Origin: Chitinophagales bacterium
GTDB lineage: Bacteria; Bacteroidota; Bacteroidia; Chitinophagales; CAIOSU01
DNA length: 64,000 nt
Direction of reading: 5' to 3'
NCBI GenBank assembly: GCA_026003335.1
Contig: BPHB01000002.1
Coordinates: 372,001 to 436,000 of the forward strand
Part shown: positions 44,463-53,509 of the stretch, in pieces
Numbering within the stretch: position 1 is the first letter of the stretch
Layout: every line of letters begins with the position of its first letter
The notes under the pieces: generated by a model
The model's database searches: none
Told to the model about the DNA's origin: nothing
What the model saw: the letters and a program-made list of their open reading frames with translations, nothing else
Program-made: the position numbers and the translations under genes

Positions 44463-45277
44463 TGCACTTGCAGATATGACAATAATTCTTCTTCGCTGAT
44501 GGGTCGCGGTATGTATTTTCTTATTCCCTTGCTGGGGTATCCTTCAGGGCGCTGATGCTTGCTAAAACTGAGCCAGAAATCCACATTTACTTCAAACTCT
44601 TCAAATTCACCAGGCGCAAGACCGGGATAATGAAAATAGGCAATGGGTGTTGCCTCACGGGGAATAATGCCGCTGATGACAGCCGGCCGTTCCTTACCGG
44701 ATACATTAGGCAAGGAATTGTGAATCAGACGTGGGTCATAAATGAGTGCTTCTCCTGCCCGCATCGGACACACCATCATTTTAGGACCATATACATGCCG
44801 GAAATCCCAGAAACGATAAGGAATACCAAACCCCCGGTAGGGATTGGGTATTTTATGACTTCCTGGCAACACACGGACGGCTCCGTTGACCTCATCGGTG
44901 TCAACCAATGGAGACCAGATATTTACCGAAGTGTATAGTGATTCATCTACCAGACAATCGTCTGTATGATCGTAAATGGTACTGTCAGGGCCGGTTTTAA
45001 CTATGAATGTTGCGGCAAGCGAGATATAATCTACAAATAACTCCTCAACAGGACGTTTGAAAAAGCCCTTTAGAAAAGTATCCGCTTGTGCACGATACTC
45101 CACATCGCGGCAATCAATGGAGGAATAAAAATCGCGTGTAGACTCGCGAGGCTTCACCGCATCATAAAAGGCACGCATGGCTTTTACCTCTTCGGCAGAA
45201 AAGAGGGGCAGGATAAAATATCCCTGCTTCAGAAAAAGCTCCTGCAAGGCTGCATCTTTAAAAATGGGTCTGTTCAT
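44459..45277 (-). CDS. PhyH-like dioxygenase domain 7
   Basis: A 272-aa paralog with His104-x-Asp106 in DHTDDCLVDE (HTD rather than HQD), TSVNIWSPLVDTDEVNGAVRVLPGSH and MRAGEALIYDPRLIHNSLPN. I chose the ATG at 45277 because MNRPIFKD is aligned with the openings of the other paralogs; an alternative ATG at 45295 would add six residues. It overlaps the upstream paralog by 20 bp. Confidence 0.83.
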   Translation of the reverse strand: MNRPIFKDAALQELFLKQGYFILPLFSAEEVKAMRAFYDAVKPRESTRDFYSSIDCRDVEYRAQADTFLKGFFKRPVEELFVDYISLAATFIVKTGPDSTIYDHTDDCLVDESLYTSVNIWSPLVDTDEVNGAVRVLPGSHKIPNPYRGFGIPYRFWDFRHVYGPKMMVCPMRAGEALIYDPRLIHNSLPNVSGKERPAVISGIIPREATPIAYFHYPGLAPGEFEEFEVNVDFWLSFSKHQRPEGYPSKGIRKYIPRPISEEELLSYLQVQ

Positions 45278-46094
45278 ATTGCTTTTTGTAGTCATTCAGA
45301 CGTGCAATGAGCTCTTGCCCGGTAATCTGTGTAGCAGCTGGCGGAATTTCTCCCACCTTTCTGTATTTTTCAATACTATCGCCAAAAGCAAATTCTTCCA
45401 GAAAGTGGTCATCGGCTTCATATCGGCTAATGATACCGGTTTGCTCATCACGAAAGTAATGAATCATGCGGGCTTCCTCCGGTATCAATACGATGCCGGC
45501 TGCCACCCTCACCTGTGCAGAGAGATTGTCACCCGAAGCGTGAAACAAACGATGGTCAAACGCCACCGCGTCTCCTGCCTTCATTTCCAGAGGCGTAAGG
45601 TATGCATTGGGAATTTCTCCCACGCCAGTGCCAATATTAGAGCCCCGGATATTACCGGATACGCGATGTGAACCGGCCACCACGCTCATACATCCATTGT
45701 GCTGTGATACATCACACAGCGCGCACCAGATAGTGATGCCCACAAAACGATCTTCGTCAATCAACGTCCAGTCCTGATGTATTTTAAATGCACTGCCTCT
45801 GCAGGGTTGTTTAATCAGATAGTGACCGTAAACTGACTTGTATCCCGTTATGAGCGTAGCAGCCGAAGGGTAAAGCAGCCGCTGCAAATACTCGCTTGTT
45901 TTTTTCCGGAAGTTATAATCTTTGCTCCAGTGCGAAGTAAAAAAGGGCTCATTTACCCCTGCTTCCGGGGCTACAGATTCATAAAAAGCCAGAGCCTGAC
46001 GCACGCTCCCGGCATCTAAAAAGCCTGGAATCACCACATACCCCAGCTTCCTGAATGCTTCATCTCTAGCGATGTCTGTAAATATGCGATTCAC
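45258..46094 (-). CDS. PhyH-like dioxygenase domain 8
   Basis: A 278-aa paralog and first gene of the reverse unit. His106-x-Asp108 (HQDW), VGITIWCALCDVSQHNGCMSVVAGSH, LEMKAGDAVAFDHRLFHASGDN. It opens MNRIFTDIARDEAFRKLGYVV. The 160-bp region upstream separates it from the divergent acyltransferase; this region may hold both promoters, though neither is a clean match to consensus. Confidence 0.85.
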   Translation of the reverse strand: MNRIFTDIARDEAFRKLGYVVIPGFLDAGSVRQALAFYESVAPEAGVNEPFFTSHWSKDYNFRKKTSEYLQRLLYPSAATLITGYKSVYGHYLIKQPCRGSAFKIHQDWTLIDEDRFVGITIWCALCDVSQHNGCMSVVAGSHRVSGNIRGSNIGTGVGEIPNAYLTPLEMKAGDAVAFDHRLFHASGDNLSAQVRVAAGIVLIPEEARMIHYFRDEQTGIISRYEADDHFLEEFAFGDSIEKYRKVGEIPPAATQITGQELIARLNDYKKQYEQTHF

Positions 46095-46253
46095 GAATTT
46101 TTTAAGTAAATGTTCAAGTTCGCATCAAAAAATACACCTCCTGAGTATAAAAGTCAATGATTTTGAAGAAACTATCCTGCCTTATCTCCTCAGGCTTTTC
46201 CCCTCATGAAACGATGAGCGGCTTTATCTTTACCATCATTTTCTGACATTGCT

Positions 46254-47387
46254 ATGGGAACGTTGCGATTTATCTATGTCATCACTTTTCTGCTGGGTCA
46301 TATTTATTCCATGTTTGGCTTCCGATACCATGAGTTGGCTTCGTCACCGATAGCCTACGAATCATTTTTCATGCTTTCGGGGTTTTTTATCACATTGGTA
46401 TGGGAAAAAGAATATGGTGTTGCTGAAAAGGGTTATCTGAAGTTTCTGCTCCGCAGAATCTTACGCATCATGCCGGTTTATTGGCTGGTGCTGATATTGT
46501 CTATTGTCATTTCATTTATATCGTGGAGATTATTTCAGGAACCGCTCTTGCTGCAGTCGTATCTGCAGCACTGGGATGACCTCAACTGGAATGTAAAAGC
46601 CTATCTGATATTTGCCAATCTTTTTATTCTCGGACAGGAAGCCCTGTTTTATGTAAAAATAGATTATACCAGCGGGTGCTTTCAATGGTCGCAGCAGTTT
46701 ATTGATGGCGATCCTCCTTTGCATACTTTTCTGTTTGTTTCGCAGGCATGGATGATTAGTTTCATTTTCTACTTTTACCTGATTGCCCCGTTGCTCTGCC
46801 GGCTTAAGAGTCACTGGCTGGTGTTGCTTTCAGCAGTGCTGATAGCAGCGCGTTTCATTGGCTACAGGATGGGATATGATTATGAACCGTGGGTTTATCA
46901 TTTCTACCCTTTTGAATTTGTATTCTTTCTCTTCGGGATGCTTTCAAGCAGGATTTACCTGCGCTACACAGAGGTGTTTGCCCGGTATAAAAAGCCCGGC
47001 TTTGTGTTATTCGTTTTTATAGCTGTTCTCACCTGCATGCTGGACGCTATTTCTCTTCCTGCTTTTACCATTCAGCGAGCCTACTATACCCTGCTTTTTT
47101 TCACTATGCCGATTATCCTGGAGGCTACTTCGGGAAATAAATGGGATAGTTATCTGGGTCAGCTTACTTATCCTCTTTATATCTCCAATTTTATAGTAAT
47201 CAAAATTATTGAAACGCAGCACATAGAAAACCGGGCTGTGCTGATGATTTCCTTTTTTGCCGCCTCCATTTTACTGTCTATGTTCCTGCTGAAATATTTC
47301 AATCAACCGATTGACCGCTATGTGAAACGCTGGCTGCTGCGTCCTGCCCGTACAGACCGGAGAATAGCCTTATTTTCAGACAGCTAA
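46254..47387 (+). CDS. Membrane O-acyltransferase (acyltransferase 3 family)
   Basis: A 377-aa integral membrane protein with about ten hydrophobic segments. The beginning has the family histidine in FLLGHIYSMFGFRYH, followed by FFMLSGFFITLVWEKEY and LRRILRIMPVYWLVL, typical of OafA/YrhL-type acyltransferase 3 proteins, which add acetyl or other acyl groups to surface glycans and lipids. The C-terminal SGNH domain found in some relatives is absent. It ends 10 bp before the ATPase gene, so it opens the third unit. Confidence 0.85.
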   Translation: MGTLRFIYVITFLLGHIYSMFGFRYHELASSPIAYESFFMLSGFFITLVWEKEYGVAEKGYLKFLLRRILRIMPVYWLVLILSIVISFISWRLFQEPLLLQSYLQHWDDLNWNVKAYLIFANLFILGQEALFYVKIDYTSGCFQWSQQFIDGDPPLHTFLFVSQAWMISFIFYFYLIAPLLCRLKSHWLVLLSAVLIAARFIGYRMGYDYEPWVYHFYPFEFVFFLFGMLSSRIYLRYTEVFARYKKPGFVLFVFIAVLTCMLDAISLPAFTIQRAYYTLLFFTMPIILEATSGNKWDSYLGQLTYPLYISNFIVIKIIETQHIENRAVLMISFFAASILLSMFLLKYFNQPIDRYVKRWLLRPARTDRRIALFSDS

Positions 47388-47397
47388 TTCCGCTCAG

Positions 47398-48675
47398 ATG
47401 GATCAACCAATTGTAATTGTAGAGGGGCTCTCCAAGGTCTACCGAATTACAGGCAAACAGTCGGGCAGTATTTTCTCCGAAAAGCTAACCGAGGTAAAGG
47501 CCGTGCACGATGTTTCATTTGAGCTTAAAGAAGGCGAAATATGCGGGCTGATAGGGAAAAACGGAGCCGGCAAAACTACGCTGCTGGAAATGCTCAGCGG
47601 CATTGTCAAGCCCAGTGCAGGCAGAATTACATTCAAAGGCAAGGTGGCTTCAGTAATTGATATCGGAACCGGTATGCACCAGGATCTTACCGGCATTGAA
47701 AATATCTATCTTGCCGGAAACCTGCTGGGCTACAGCAATAAAGAAATAAAAGAAAGACTACCCGACATCATTGCCTTCAGCGAGCTGGGCGATTTTATCA
47801 AACGGCCGGTGAAATATTACTCCAGCGGCATGTTTATCAGACTTGCATTTTCAACCTTGACGCATCTGGAGGCAGATATTCTGCTCATTGATGAAATTAT
47901 CGGAGTGGGCGATATTGCCTTTTCAGAGAAAGCGCTTAAACGTATCATGGACATCTGCCGCAAAGGAAAAACCGCGCTCATTGCCAGCCATAGTATCTCT
48001 TTTATCACCTCCAGCTGTAACACCGCCATGTACATGCACCAGGGCAAACTTATAGACAAGGGCCCGGTTTCGGAAATCATTGAACAATATGTTGAGCAGA
48101 TATTGCAGGAAACTTCCTTTTCTCCGGGAATAATATCTCCTCCTCAATCATCATCGGCATCAGCATTACAACCACGGGTAAAAGACATCAGGCATTCGAA
48201 AAACTATCAAAACCCTGATCAGGCTTTTAACAATGGCATCCGCCTGATAAAGGCTGAAATATCCAGCCCCGACAGCCAGGAGGAAGAATTTACCATGGAA
48301 AATACGCTCATCCTCTACCTGGAAACGGAAATAGATCTGGAGGAAGAAGTCATTATGTCGGTGCATTTTAATTACAACTATAATCAACCAGGCCTATGTC
48401 TTTCGCCTCTGTATAGCAAACAGCCCTTTGTTCCTCTTAAAGGGAAAGGACACTATCGGTTCCAGACCACCATACCCAGCGGAATCATGAATGCAGGCCT
48501 TTATACGATTTCTGTCTTTTTTGCCAGCTTGCAGCACGAACTTTTAAGTCAATACAAAAACATTATTGTCTTTAAAATCAGGCTTCCGCATGCTATGGAG
48601 GCCAACAACTATTATGAAGGAGGATTTGCCGGCCCTGTATTTCTGAAGACACACTGGCAAATGACTTCCTGCTGA
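47398..48675 (+). CDS. Wzt-like ABC-transporter ATPase with C-terminal binding domain
   Basis: A 425-aa ABC ATPase of the polysaccharide/O-antigen exporter type. Walker A GKNGAGKT at residues 53-60, signature SSGMFIRL near 142-149, Walker B ILLIDEIIGVGD, and SHS in the switch loop. The C-terminal ~150 residues (after ~260) form an extra beta-rich domain (LYLETEIDLEEEVIMSVHFNY, FQTTIPSGIMNAGLYTISVFF) like the substrate-selecting Wzt domain. Its permease is likely the one at 35337, separated by the PhyH array. It would energise export of a decorated glycan or lipid. Confidence 0.9.
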   Translation: MDQPIVIVEGLSKVYRITGKQSGSIFSEKLTEVKAVHDVSFELKEGEICGLIGKNGAGKTTLLEMLSGIVKPSAGRITFKGKVASVIDIGTGMHQDLTGIENIYLAGNLLGYSNKEIKERLPDIIAFSELGDFIKRPVKYYSSGMFIRLAFSTLTHLEADILLIDEIIGVGDIAFSEKALKRIMDICRKGKTALIASHSISFITSSCNTAMYMHQGKLIDKGPVSEIIEQYVEQILQETSFSPGIISPPQSSSASALQPRVKDIRHSKNYQNPDQAFNNGIRLIKAEISSPDSQEEEFTMENTLILYLETEIDLEEEVIMSVHFNYNYNQPGLCLSPLYSKQPFVPLKGKGHYRFQTTIPSGIMNAGLYTISVFFASLQHELLSQYKNIIVFKIRLPHAMEANNYYEGGFAGPVFLKTHWQMTSC

Positions 48676-48694
48676 ATGTAAAAACTAAAAGCAC

Positions 48695-48967
48695 ATGTAC
48701 TTTATTCAGTGTTACCTGCCACCGGAAAAATCAGACACCATAGAACAACTGCGCAGCAAGCATAGGCAGTACATTGCCACCCGCCTTTCCATCATCAAAT
48801 ACGGAGGCATCGTCATCGATGAGAGAGGTGCGATGGAGCGCATTTGCTATTTCTTACAGGTATCGGCACAAGAAGAAGCCGAAAATTTTCTTCGCGCTGA
48901 TCCCTATTTTCCATGCTACAACAATATTGAAATACGGAAATTTGTACAAAGAATACCACAAGAATGA
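48695..48967 (+). CDS. YciI-like small protein
   Basis: A 90-aa ferredoxin-fold-like protein with the YciI-family pattern: MYFIQCYLPPEKSDT, LRSKHRQYIATRL, ISY-like GGIVIDERGAMERICYFLQVSAQEEAENFLRADPYF in short stretches. The catalytic-type His of this family corresponds to His in KHRQY. The stop overlaps the start of the flavoprotein gene by 4 bp (ATGA), so the two proteins are likely made in a fixed ratio. Function in this setting unknown. Confidence 0.75.
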   Translation: MYFIQCYLPPEKSDTIEQLRSKHRQYIATRLSIIKYGGIVIDERGAMERICYFLQVSAQEEAENFLRADPYFPCYNNIEIRKFVQRIPQE

Positions 48968-50730
48968 GTATCAGAAAGACAAAATACCTGATCATCGGAG
49001 CCGGACCAGGCGGTTTGCAGATGGGTTATTTTATGCAGAAGCAAGGTCTGGATTATGCCATCCTGGAAAAAAGTAATCGCGCAGGTAATTTTTTTCATAA
49101 GCAGCCGGTACATCGTACATTAATTTCCATCAACAAAAAATACAATTATTTCACCGAAGAAGAATTTAATGAACGACATGACTGGAACTCGCTGCTTTCA
49201 GATGACCCCAACATGCGTTTTACCCGCTATTCTGATGAGCTGTTTCCGCACGCTGACGACATGTGCCGCTACCTTCAGGACTTTGCAGACCGCTTTCAGC
49301 TTAATATTCACTATAACACAGAAGTAAAAAAAATATCCAAAAAAGCAAAAGGACCGTTTACCCTTACCACAGCCAACGGCATTACTTACGAAAGCCAGGT
49401 GGTTTTGATGGCATTGGGAGCCACCCTGCCCAATATGCCTGAAGAAATTGAAGGCATTGAACACACTATTGCTTATGGCGATCAACCTCTTGACCGCGAT
49501 TTCTACCGCAACAAGCGTGTGGCGGTGCTGGGTGGGGGCAACTCCGCCTTTGAAACGGCCAATTATCTGGCGCCTGCCGCTGCCTACGTGCACATCTTCA
49601 TTGACAAACCGCTCAAAATGGCTTGGGACACACACTTTGTAGGTGACCTGCGAGCTATCAACAATACAGTTATTGACATGTACCAGCTCAAATCGCTGCA
49701 CGCTATTTTAAATCCACGTATCCGGAAAATCAGACGCCTGCCGAATAATTGCCTCCAAACCACACATGAATATGACTATCCAAGGTCCAGCGTGCCCGGC
49801 ACTCTGCAACTCACCCGTGAATATGACATTATCATCAACTGCACCGGATGGAAATGGGTTAACCTGCAATTGTTTGACAAAAAAACGCGCCCCGCACTAA
49901 AAGACTGTGGTAAACTTCCCCTGCTAACCGAAACGTGGGAATCCGTCAACATACCTGGATTGTATTTTATAGGAGGCGCAATGAAAAGCCTGGATGAAAA
50001 ATCTGCCTCAGGATTTATCCATGGTTTTCGCTACAATATTCGCACGCTCTTTCATCTGCTGTTGAGCCGCTATGACGGAATCCCTTATCCTTACAGGGAA
50101 ATGAAACCTTTTGTGTGGGAAAAATTTCTGGACTACATGTATCAGCGCTACAGCACTACGGCCGCTCTGTTTCAACTATTTGGCTTCCTGTGTGACCTGT
50201 TGATATTCAATGAAGACAAAAGTGAAGCAGTGATATATCCCGAACTGCCGGTTGCCTATGCGCGGAACATGATACCTCCCAACCGGCATGCCCTGCTTTT
50301 CACGCTGGAGTTTGGTTTTGAAAAATATCAGGAAACGAGCCTGAACTTTTTAGGGCCTTCTGATCCAAACAATACCCGGTGCGCAGCCTTTCTGCATCCG
50401 GTAATCCGGCACTTTCATAAAAACAAAGTTTCTGAATTTCACTTTGGCGATTCACTGCTTGCCCGCTGGGATAGGCCACACAGCGAAGGCGGAGCCGTTA
50501 TCTCTTACCATTATGATTTCCAAAAATGGGCTAAAGAGAAGTTGGGCCTGCAGATCAAGCTGCCCAGAAAAGCTTCTTCTAATGAGGGTCCATTCAGAAA
50601 ATGGACGGCTGCAGAAATAAAGAAATGGAAAAAAATGCAGGCCTCCATGAAGGCGGAGAAGCCGCGTTGCAGAGACGGCAAGCCGGAGCGTGTGTATCCG
50701 TTTTCAACCATGGAAAGCCACCCCGAATAG
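48964..50730 (+). CDS. FOXRED2-like FAD-dependent oxidoreductase
   Basis: A 588-aa flavoprotein. FAD site GAGPGGLQMGYFMQKQGLDYAILEK near the N-terminus, NAD(P)-type GGGNSAFETANYL near residue 190, and NCTGWKWV near 297. The pattern HRTLISINKKYNYFTEEEFNERHDWNSLLSDD in short pieces resembles eukaryotic FOXRED2 and bacterial flavin monooxygenase relatives. A C-terminal extension (~385-588) has no domain I recognise. It could oxidise or hydroxylate the product of this locus; that is inference. It overlaps YciI by 4 bp and ends just before the divergent nucleotidyltransferase. Confidence 0.8.
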   Translation: MSIRKTKYLIIGAGPGGLQMGYFMQKQGLDYAILEKSNRAGNFFHKQPVHRTLISINKKYNYFTEEEFNERHDWNSLLSDDPNMRFTRYSDELFPHADDMCRYLQDFADRFQLNIHYNTEVKKISKKAKGPFTLTTANGITYESQVVLMALGATLPNMPEEIEGIEHTIAYGDQPLDRDFYRNKRVAVLGGGNSAFETANYLAPAAAYVHIFIDKPLKMAWDTHFVGDLRAINNTVIDMYQLKSLHAILNPRIRKIRRLPNNCLQTTHEYDYPRSSVPGTLQLTREYDIIINCTGWKWVNLQLFDKKTRPALKDCGKLPLLTETWESVNIPGLYFIGGAMKSLDEKSASGFIHGFRYNIRTLFHLLLSRYDGIPYPYREMKPFVWEKFLDYMYQRYSTTAALFQLFGFLCDLLIFNEDKSEAVIYPELPVAYARNMIPPNRHALLFTLEFGFEKYQETSLNFLGPSDPNNTRCAAFLHPVIRHFHKNKVSEFHFGDSLLARWDRPHSEGGAVISYHYDFQKWAKEKLGLQIKLPRKASSNEGPFRKWTAAEIKKWKKMQASMKAEKPRCRDGKPERVYPFSTMESHPE

Positions 50731-50735
50731 ATCTT

Positions 50736-51428
50736 TCATATCCAAAAAGATCCTCCCTGCAGCCACAAATTATTGAGCGTAACAAAGTCCTTGTAAGTGT
50801 CCATGCATTGCCAGGCTCCTTCATGCAAATAGGCATATAATTGTCTGTCGGCAGCAAGGGTACTGAGCGGTTCATTTTCAAGCATGCTGCCAAGCCGAAG
50901 ATAATCTGCCACGGCCGGCTTAAACACGAAAAAGCCTCCGTTAATCCAATGATCCGAACGACTTTTTTCTTTAAACTGGGTGACTATGTTATGTGCATCC
51001 ATTTCCAGAATGCCGTAGGGAATAATTGGCTTCACTGCTGTGAGAGTAGCTATTTTACCTGCCTGCTGATGATTTTTTAACAAATCACTGACGCTAAGCG
51101 AACTCAACCCATCAGCATAGGTGCAGAAAAAATCCGCATCTACATATTTCATAGCACTGAGAATACGTTCGGCAGTACCGAGGTTTTCGCTTGTATGATC
51201 AAAGGTTATCTGCCATCCCGGTACAGGATGATTGTCAAAATAGGCTGCAAAATCTTCATGGCGATAACCGGTGCATAGCACAAAATCGGTAAAACCCGCC
51301 TTTTCATAAATCTTCATGACATGCCATAATATAGGTTTGTCTCCTATTTTCCACAGCGGCTTGGGAAGATCGGTTTGTTGATTTTTAAGCCTTTCGCTTT
51401 TACCTCCGCAAAGTATGATAGTTTTCAT
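50736..51428 (-). CDS. Nucleotidyltransferase, glucose-1-phosphate cytidylyltransferase (RfbF)-like
   Basis: A 230-aa sugar-phosphate nucleotidyltransferase. N-terminal NTP loop MKTIILCGGKSERLKNQQTDLPKPLWKIGDKPI is split here as ILCGGKSERL and LPKPLW; CTGYRHEDFAAYF and YADGLSSLSVSDLL supply the sugar-binding and metal sites, and GGFFVFKPAV follows. The pattern resembles RfbF (CTP:glucose-1-P). It may provide CDP-glucose for the RfbG-like dehydratase at 61435, although the two genes are 10 kb apart. Another NTP cannot be excluded. It lies 4 bp downstream of the SGNH gene on the same strand. Confidence 0.78.
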   Translation of the reverse strand: MKTIILCGGKSERLKNQQTDLPKPLWKIGDKPILWHVMKIYEKAGFTDFVLCTGYRHEDFAAYFDNHPVPGWQITFDHTSENLGTAERILSAMKYVDADFFCTYADGLSSLSVSDLLKNHQQAGKIATLTAVKPIIPYGILEMDAHNIVTQFKEKSRSDHWINGGFFVFKPAVADYLRLGSMLENEPLSTLAADRQLYAYLHEGAWQCMDTYKDFVTLNNLWLQGGSFWI

Positions 51429-51432
51429 CTTT

Positions 51433-52731
51433 TTACTCTTGGCCTTTTCTGTTTAAAGAATCGCGGTGTGCTTCATCGCTATGCCTGGGCAACTTTTCCT
51501 TTTCATCAGAAAACGGAAAAAGATTGTATGCAGCAAGGTAATGGAATATTTTTTCTGCAAACATATCTGAGGCATTTTGATTCCAGTGCCCATCATAAGG
51601 CAGAAAATATTGCATGATAGCATCCGGATGAATCGTATCAAAAATGGAATACCCGTTAAAAAAAACAAAGTGATATGTATCGGCCAGCATTTTCAGTTCC
51701 TCATTGAGGGATAGAGGACTTCCTTGCTTGTATTGTTGCGCACCCTTGGCTTCAGGTACGGAAGCCAGCAGCAGGGGTGTGTTTGTCTGCCGACACCATT
51801 CCAGCATCTCTTTCAGTTTATGCATCTGAGTATCGCCATATTTTTTTCGCATGCTTTCCCATGACACCTGCTCTGTTTGTTTTCCGGCAATGTAAAGGTT
51901 GTATTGTCTTTGCATTTCAGAGCGCAATCGTCTGCGTAGGAGCAGGTCATTAGTTAACACACGCAGAAAATAGGGCGTATATAATCGCCACATTACAGGC
52001 GCATACCTTTTCATGCGAAATTGTTCCGCAAGGGCAGCCCGCTCCCCGTTCAGAATAAGGGGTGCCTTGTTTTTGAGGGTATAACCATGCAATGAATCCA
52101 CCCAATCCCAGCGACAGAGGTTATCGGTGTGGTCCATTACAAAAAATTTTCTGGACAAATCATTCCCAAAGCAGGCGATGATTACACCATCATAGGCATA
52201 TCCGATTTGATTGAGCCATAGGAAAACCCGATGCCAGGTATAGATGCCCGAACCATTGAGGGCAAAGGAATGCAACTCCACGGAGTCATTCCCCATCTGT
52301 CTGAAGCGCTCCTGCACGGCAGCAGGCCAATTGCGGGCCAGGAAATATCCATCTGTAAAGGAATCGCCAAAGACGATCCAACGAAAAACTTTTTTATCTG
52401 GCTTTGCAACAGAAGCCTCAGAGGGAGAAATAAATCCCCAGTTATTAGGCTTCACCTGATTGTAAAATACCGTCTTGCCCCGACAAACCTTAAACGCTAC
52501 GGCATTACGCTGCAGCCATCGGAAGCCACTCACAGAGTCTATCATACTGCAGGGCTTCGTAAAGTAAGGAACTATGTTAAAGCTATAGTAAAAATTCTCA
52601 AACGGACCAAAATAAGGAATAACTTTAAGGGCAACAGCTACCTGCAAACCCAACTCCAGCGAAATTATCAGGATAATCACGAGAACGGCCGTGCGGTATA
52701 GTTTCTTTAGCAGTTTTTTTGATTTTTTCAT
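51433..52731 (-). CDS. Membrane-anchored SGNH/GDSL-like protein
   Basis: A 432-aa protein with an N-terminal anchor (residues ~12-32, AVLVIILIISLELGLQVAVA) after a lysine-rich stretch. The SGNH hydrolase blocks are visible: GDSFTDG (Ser nucleophile), GNDLS (Asn), and DGHWNQNASD near the C-terminus (catalytic His and Asp-type). Such anchored proteins act on O-acyl groups of surface glycans; the AlgX/OatA-type comparison is inference. It lies 4 bp upstream of the nucleotidyltransferase and has its own good promoter. Confidence 0.75.
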   Translation of the reverse strand: MKKSKKLLKKLYRTAVLVIILIISLELGLQVAVALKVIPYFGPFENFYYSFNIVPYFTKPCSMIDSVSGFRWLQRNAVAFKVCRGKTVFYNQVKPNNWGFISPSEASVAKPDKKVFRWIVFGDSFTDGYFLARNWPAAVQERFRQMGNDSVELHSFALNGSGIYTWHRVFLWLNQIGYAYDGVIIACFGNDLSRKFFVMDHTDNLCRWDWVDSLHGYTLKNKAPLILNGERAALAEQFRMKRYAPVMWRLYTPYFLRVLTNDLLLRRRLRSEMQRQYNLYIAGKQTEQVSWESMRKKYGDTQMHKLKEMLEWCRQTNTPLLLASVPEAKGAQQYKQGSPLSLNEELKMLADTYHFVFFNGYSIFDTIHPDAIMQYFLPYDGHWNQNASDMFAEKIFHYLAAYNLFPFSDEKEKLPRHSDEAHRDSLNRKGQE

Positions 52732-52748
52732 TGATTTAGCTGCAAATT

Positions 52749-52778
52749 CAAAATTATAAAACTACTTCCGAGGCCCAA
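52749..52778 (-). promoter_or_regulatory. Promoter of the SGNH-nucleotidyltransferase unit
   Basis: On the minus strand TTG (52778-52776), exactly 19 bp, then TAATTTTG (52756-52749), a perfect TAnnTTTG. The ATG at 52731 is 17 bp downstream. This is the best promoter match in the window. Confidence 0.6.
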
Positions 52779-52783
52779 CAGCC

Positions 52784-53509
52784 ATGCACACGTTTGAAAA
52801 CACTATAATTGTACCGGCTTATAATGAGGAAAAACGGATACTCAACTTTGTTCCCCATCTGTTCAGATTTATCCAAACCCATCTTCCGGCCACCGAGGTC
52901 ATTATTGTAAATAACGGAAGCACCGATAACACGGAGCACGTGGTAAGACAAGCCATTAAGGAACATGGAGCAGAACCTTTTACCCAACTAATCAGATGCC
53001 ATAAAAATGAAGGAAAAGGCAATGCCGTAAGAGCAGGCGTAAAGGCCGCCAAAGGAAGCAAAAAAATAATTTTTGTGGATGCAGATGGTGCCATCGCACC
53101 TGAGGAAATTCCAGCGATGCTTAAAAAACTGGAGGAGTTTGATTTTGTTGCCGGTGACCGTTTTTCTCATCTCGCTATTGTAAAGACTACCATACTGAGA
53201 AAATTTTTCAGCCGAGGTATTAATTTGCTGATTTCAATAATTTTTCAACACGACTATTGCGACAGTCTATGTGGCTTTAAAGGGTTCACGCGTAAAACAG
53301 CCGAAGTGCTCTTTGACGACTTGATTGAAAAACAATGGATTTTTGACGTTGAACTTCTCTTTAAGGCTCGCAGGAAAAATTTTTCCGTTGCCTTTCTACC
53401 CATTAAATGGAATCTCGTAGAAGATTCTCATATTCGTTTGTGGAAAGATCCTTTCATCTGGATGTTAAAACTCATTGTGCTTAGAGTAAGGCTAATCAAC
53501 TATCATTAA
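52784..53509 (+). CDS. GT2 glycosyltransferase (dolichyl/polyprenyl-phosphate type)
   Basis: A 241-aa family 2 glycosyltransferase of the ALG5/DPM1 type, which transfers a sugar from a nucleotide to a lipid phosphate. IIVPAYNEEKRIL at the N-terminus, NNGSTDNTEHVV, GKGNAVRAGVKAAKG, and the metal motif VDADGAIAPEEI are all present; DSLCGFKGFTRKTAE and WIFDVELLFKARRKNF follow. There is no transmembrane segment. It is divergent from the SGNH gene and convergent with a polytopic membrane protein, which may use the lipid-linked sugar. Confidence 0.88.
   Translation: MHTFENTIIVPAYNEEKRILNFVPHLFRFIQTHLPATEVIIVNNGSTDNTEHVVRQAIKEHGAEPFTQLIRCHKNEGKGNAVRAGVKAAKGSKKIIFVDADGAIAPEEIPAMLKKLEEFDFVAGDRFSHLAIVKTTILRKFFSRGINLLISIIFQHDYCDSLCGFKGFTRKTAEVLFDDLIEKQWIFDVELLFKARRKNFSVAFLPIKWNLVEDSHIRLWKDPFIWMLKLIVLRVRLINYH

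Noticed and set aside
46095-46253. Divergent promoters between PhyH 8 and the acyltransferase
   Set aside because: TATCTTTA near 46225 is a partial match only and no -33 element is at a proper distance.
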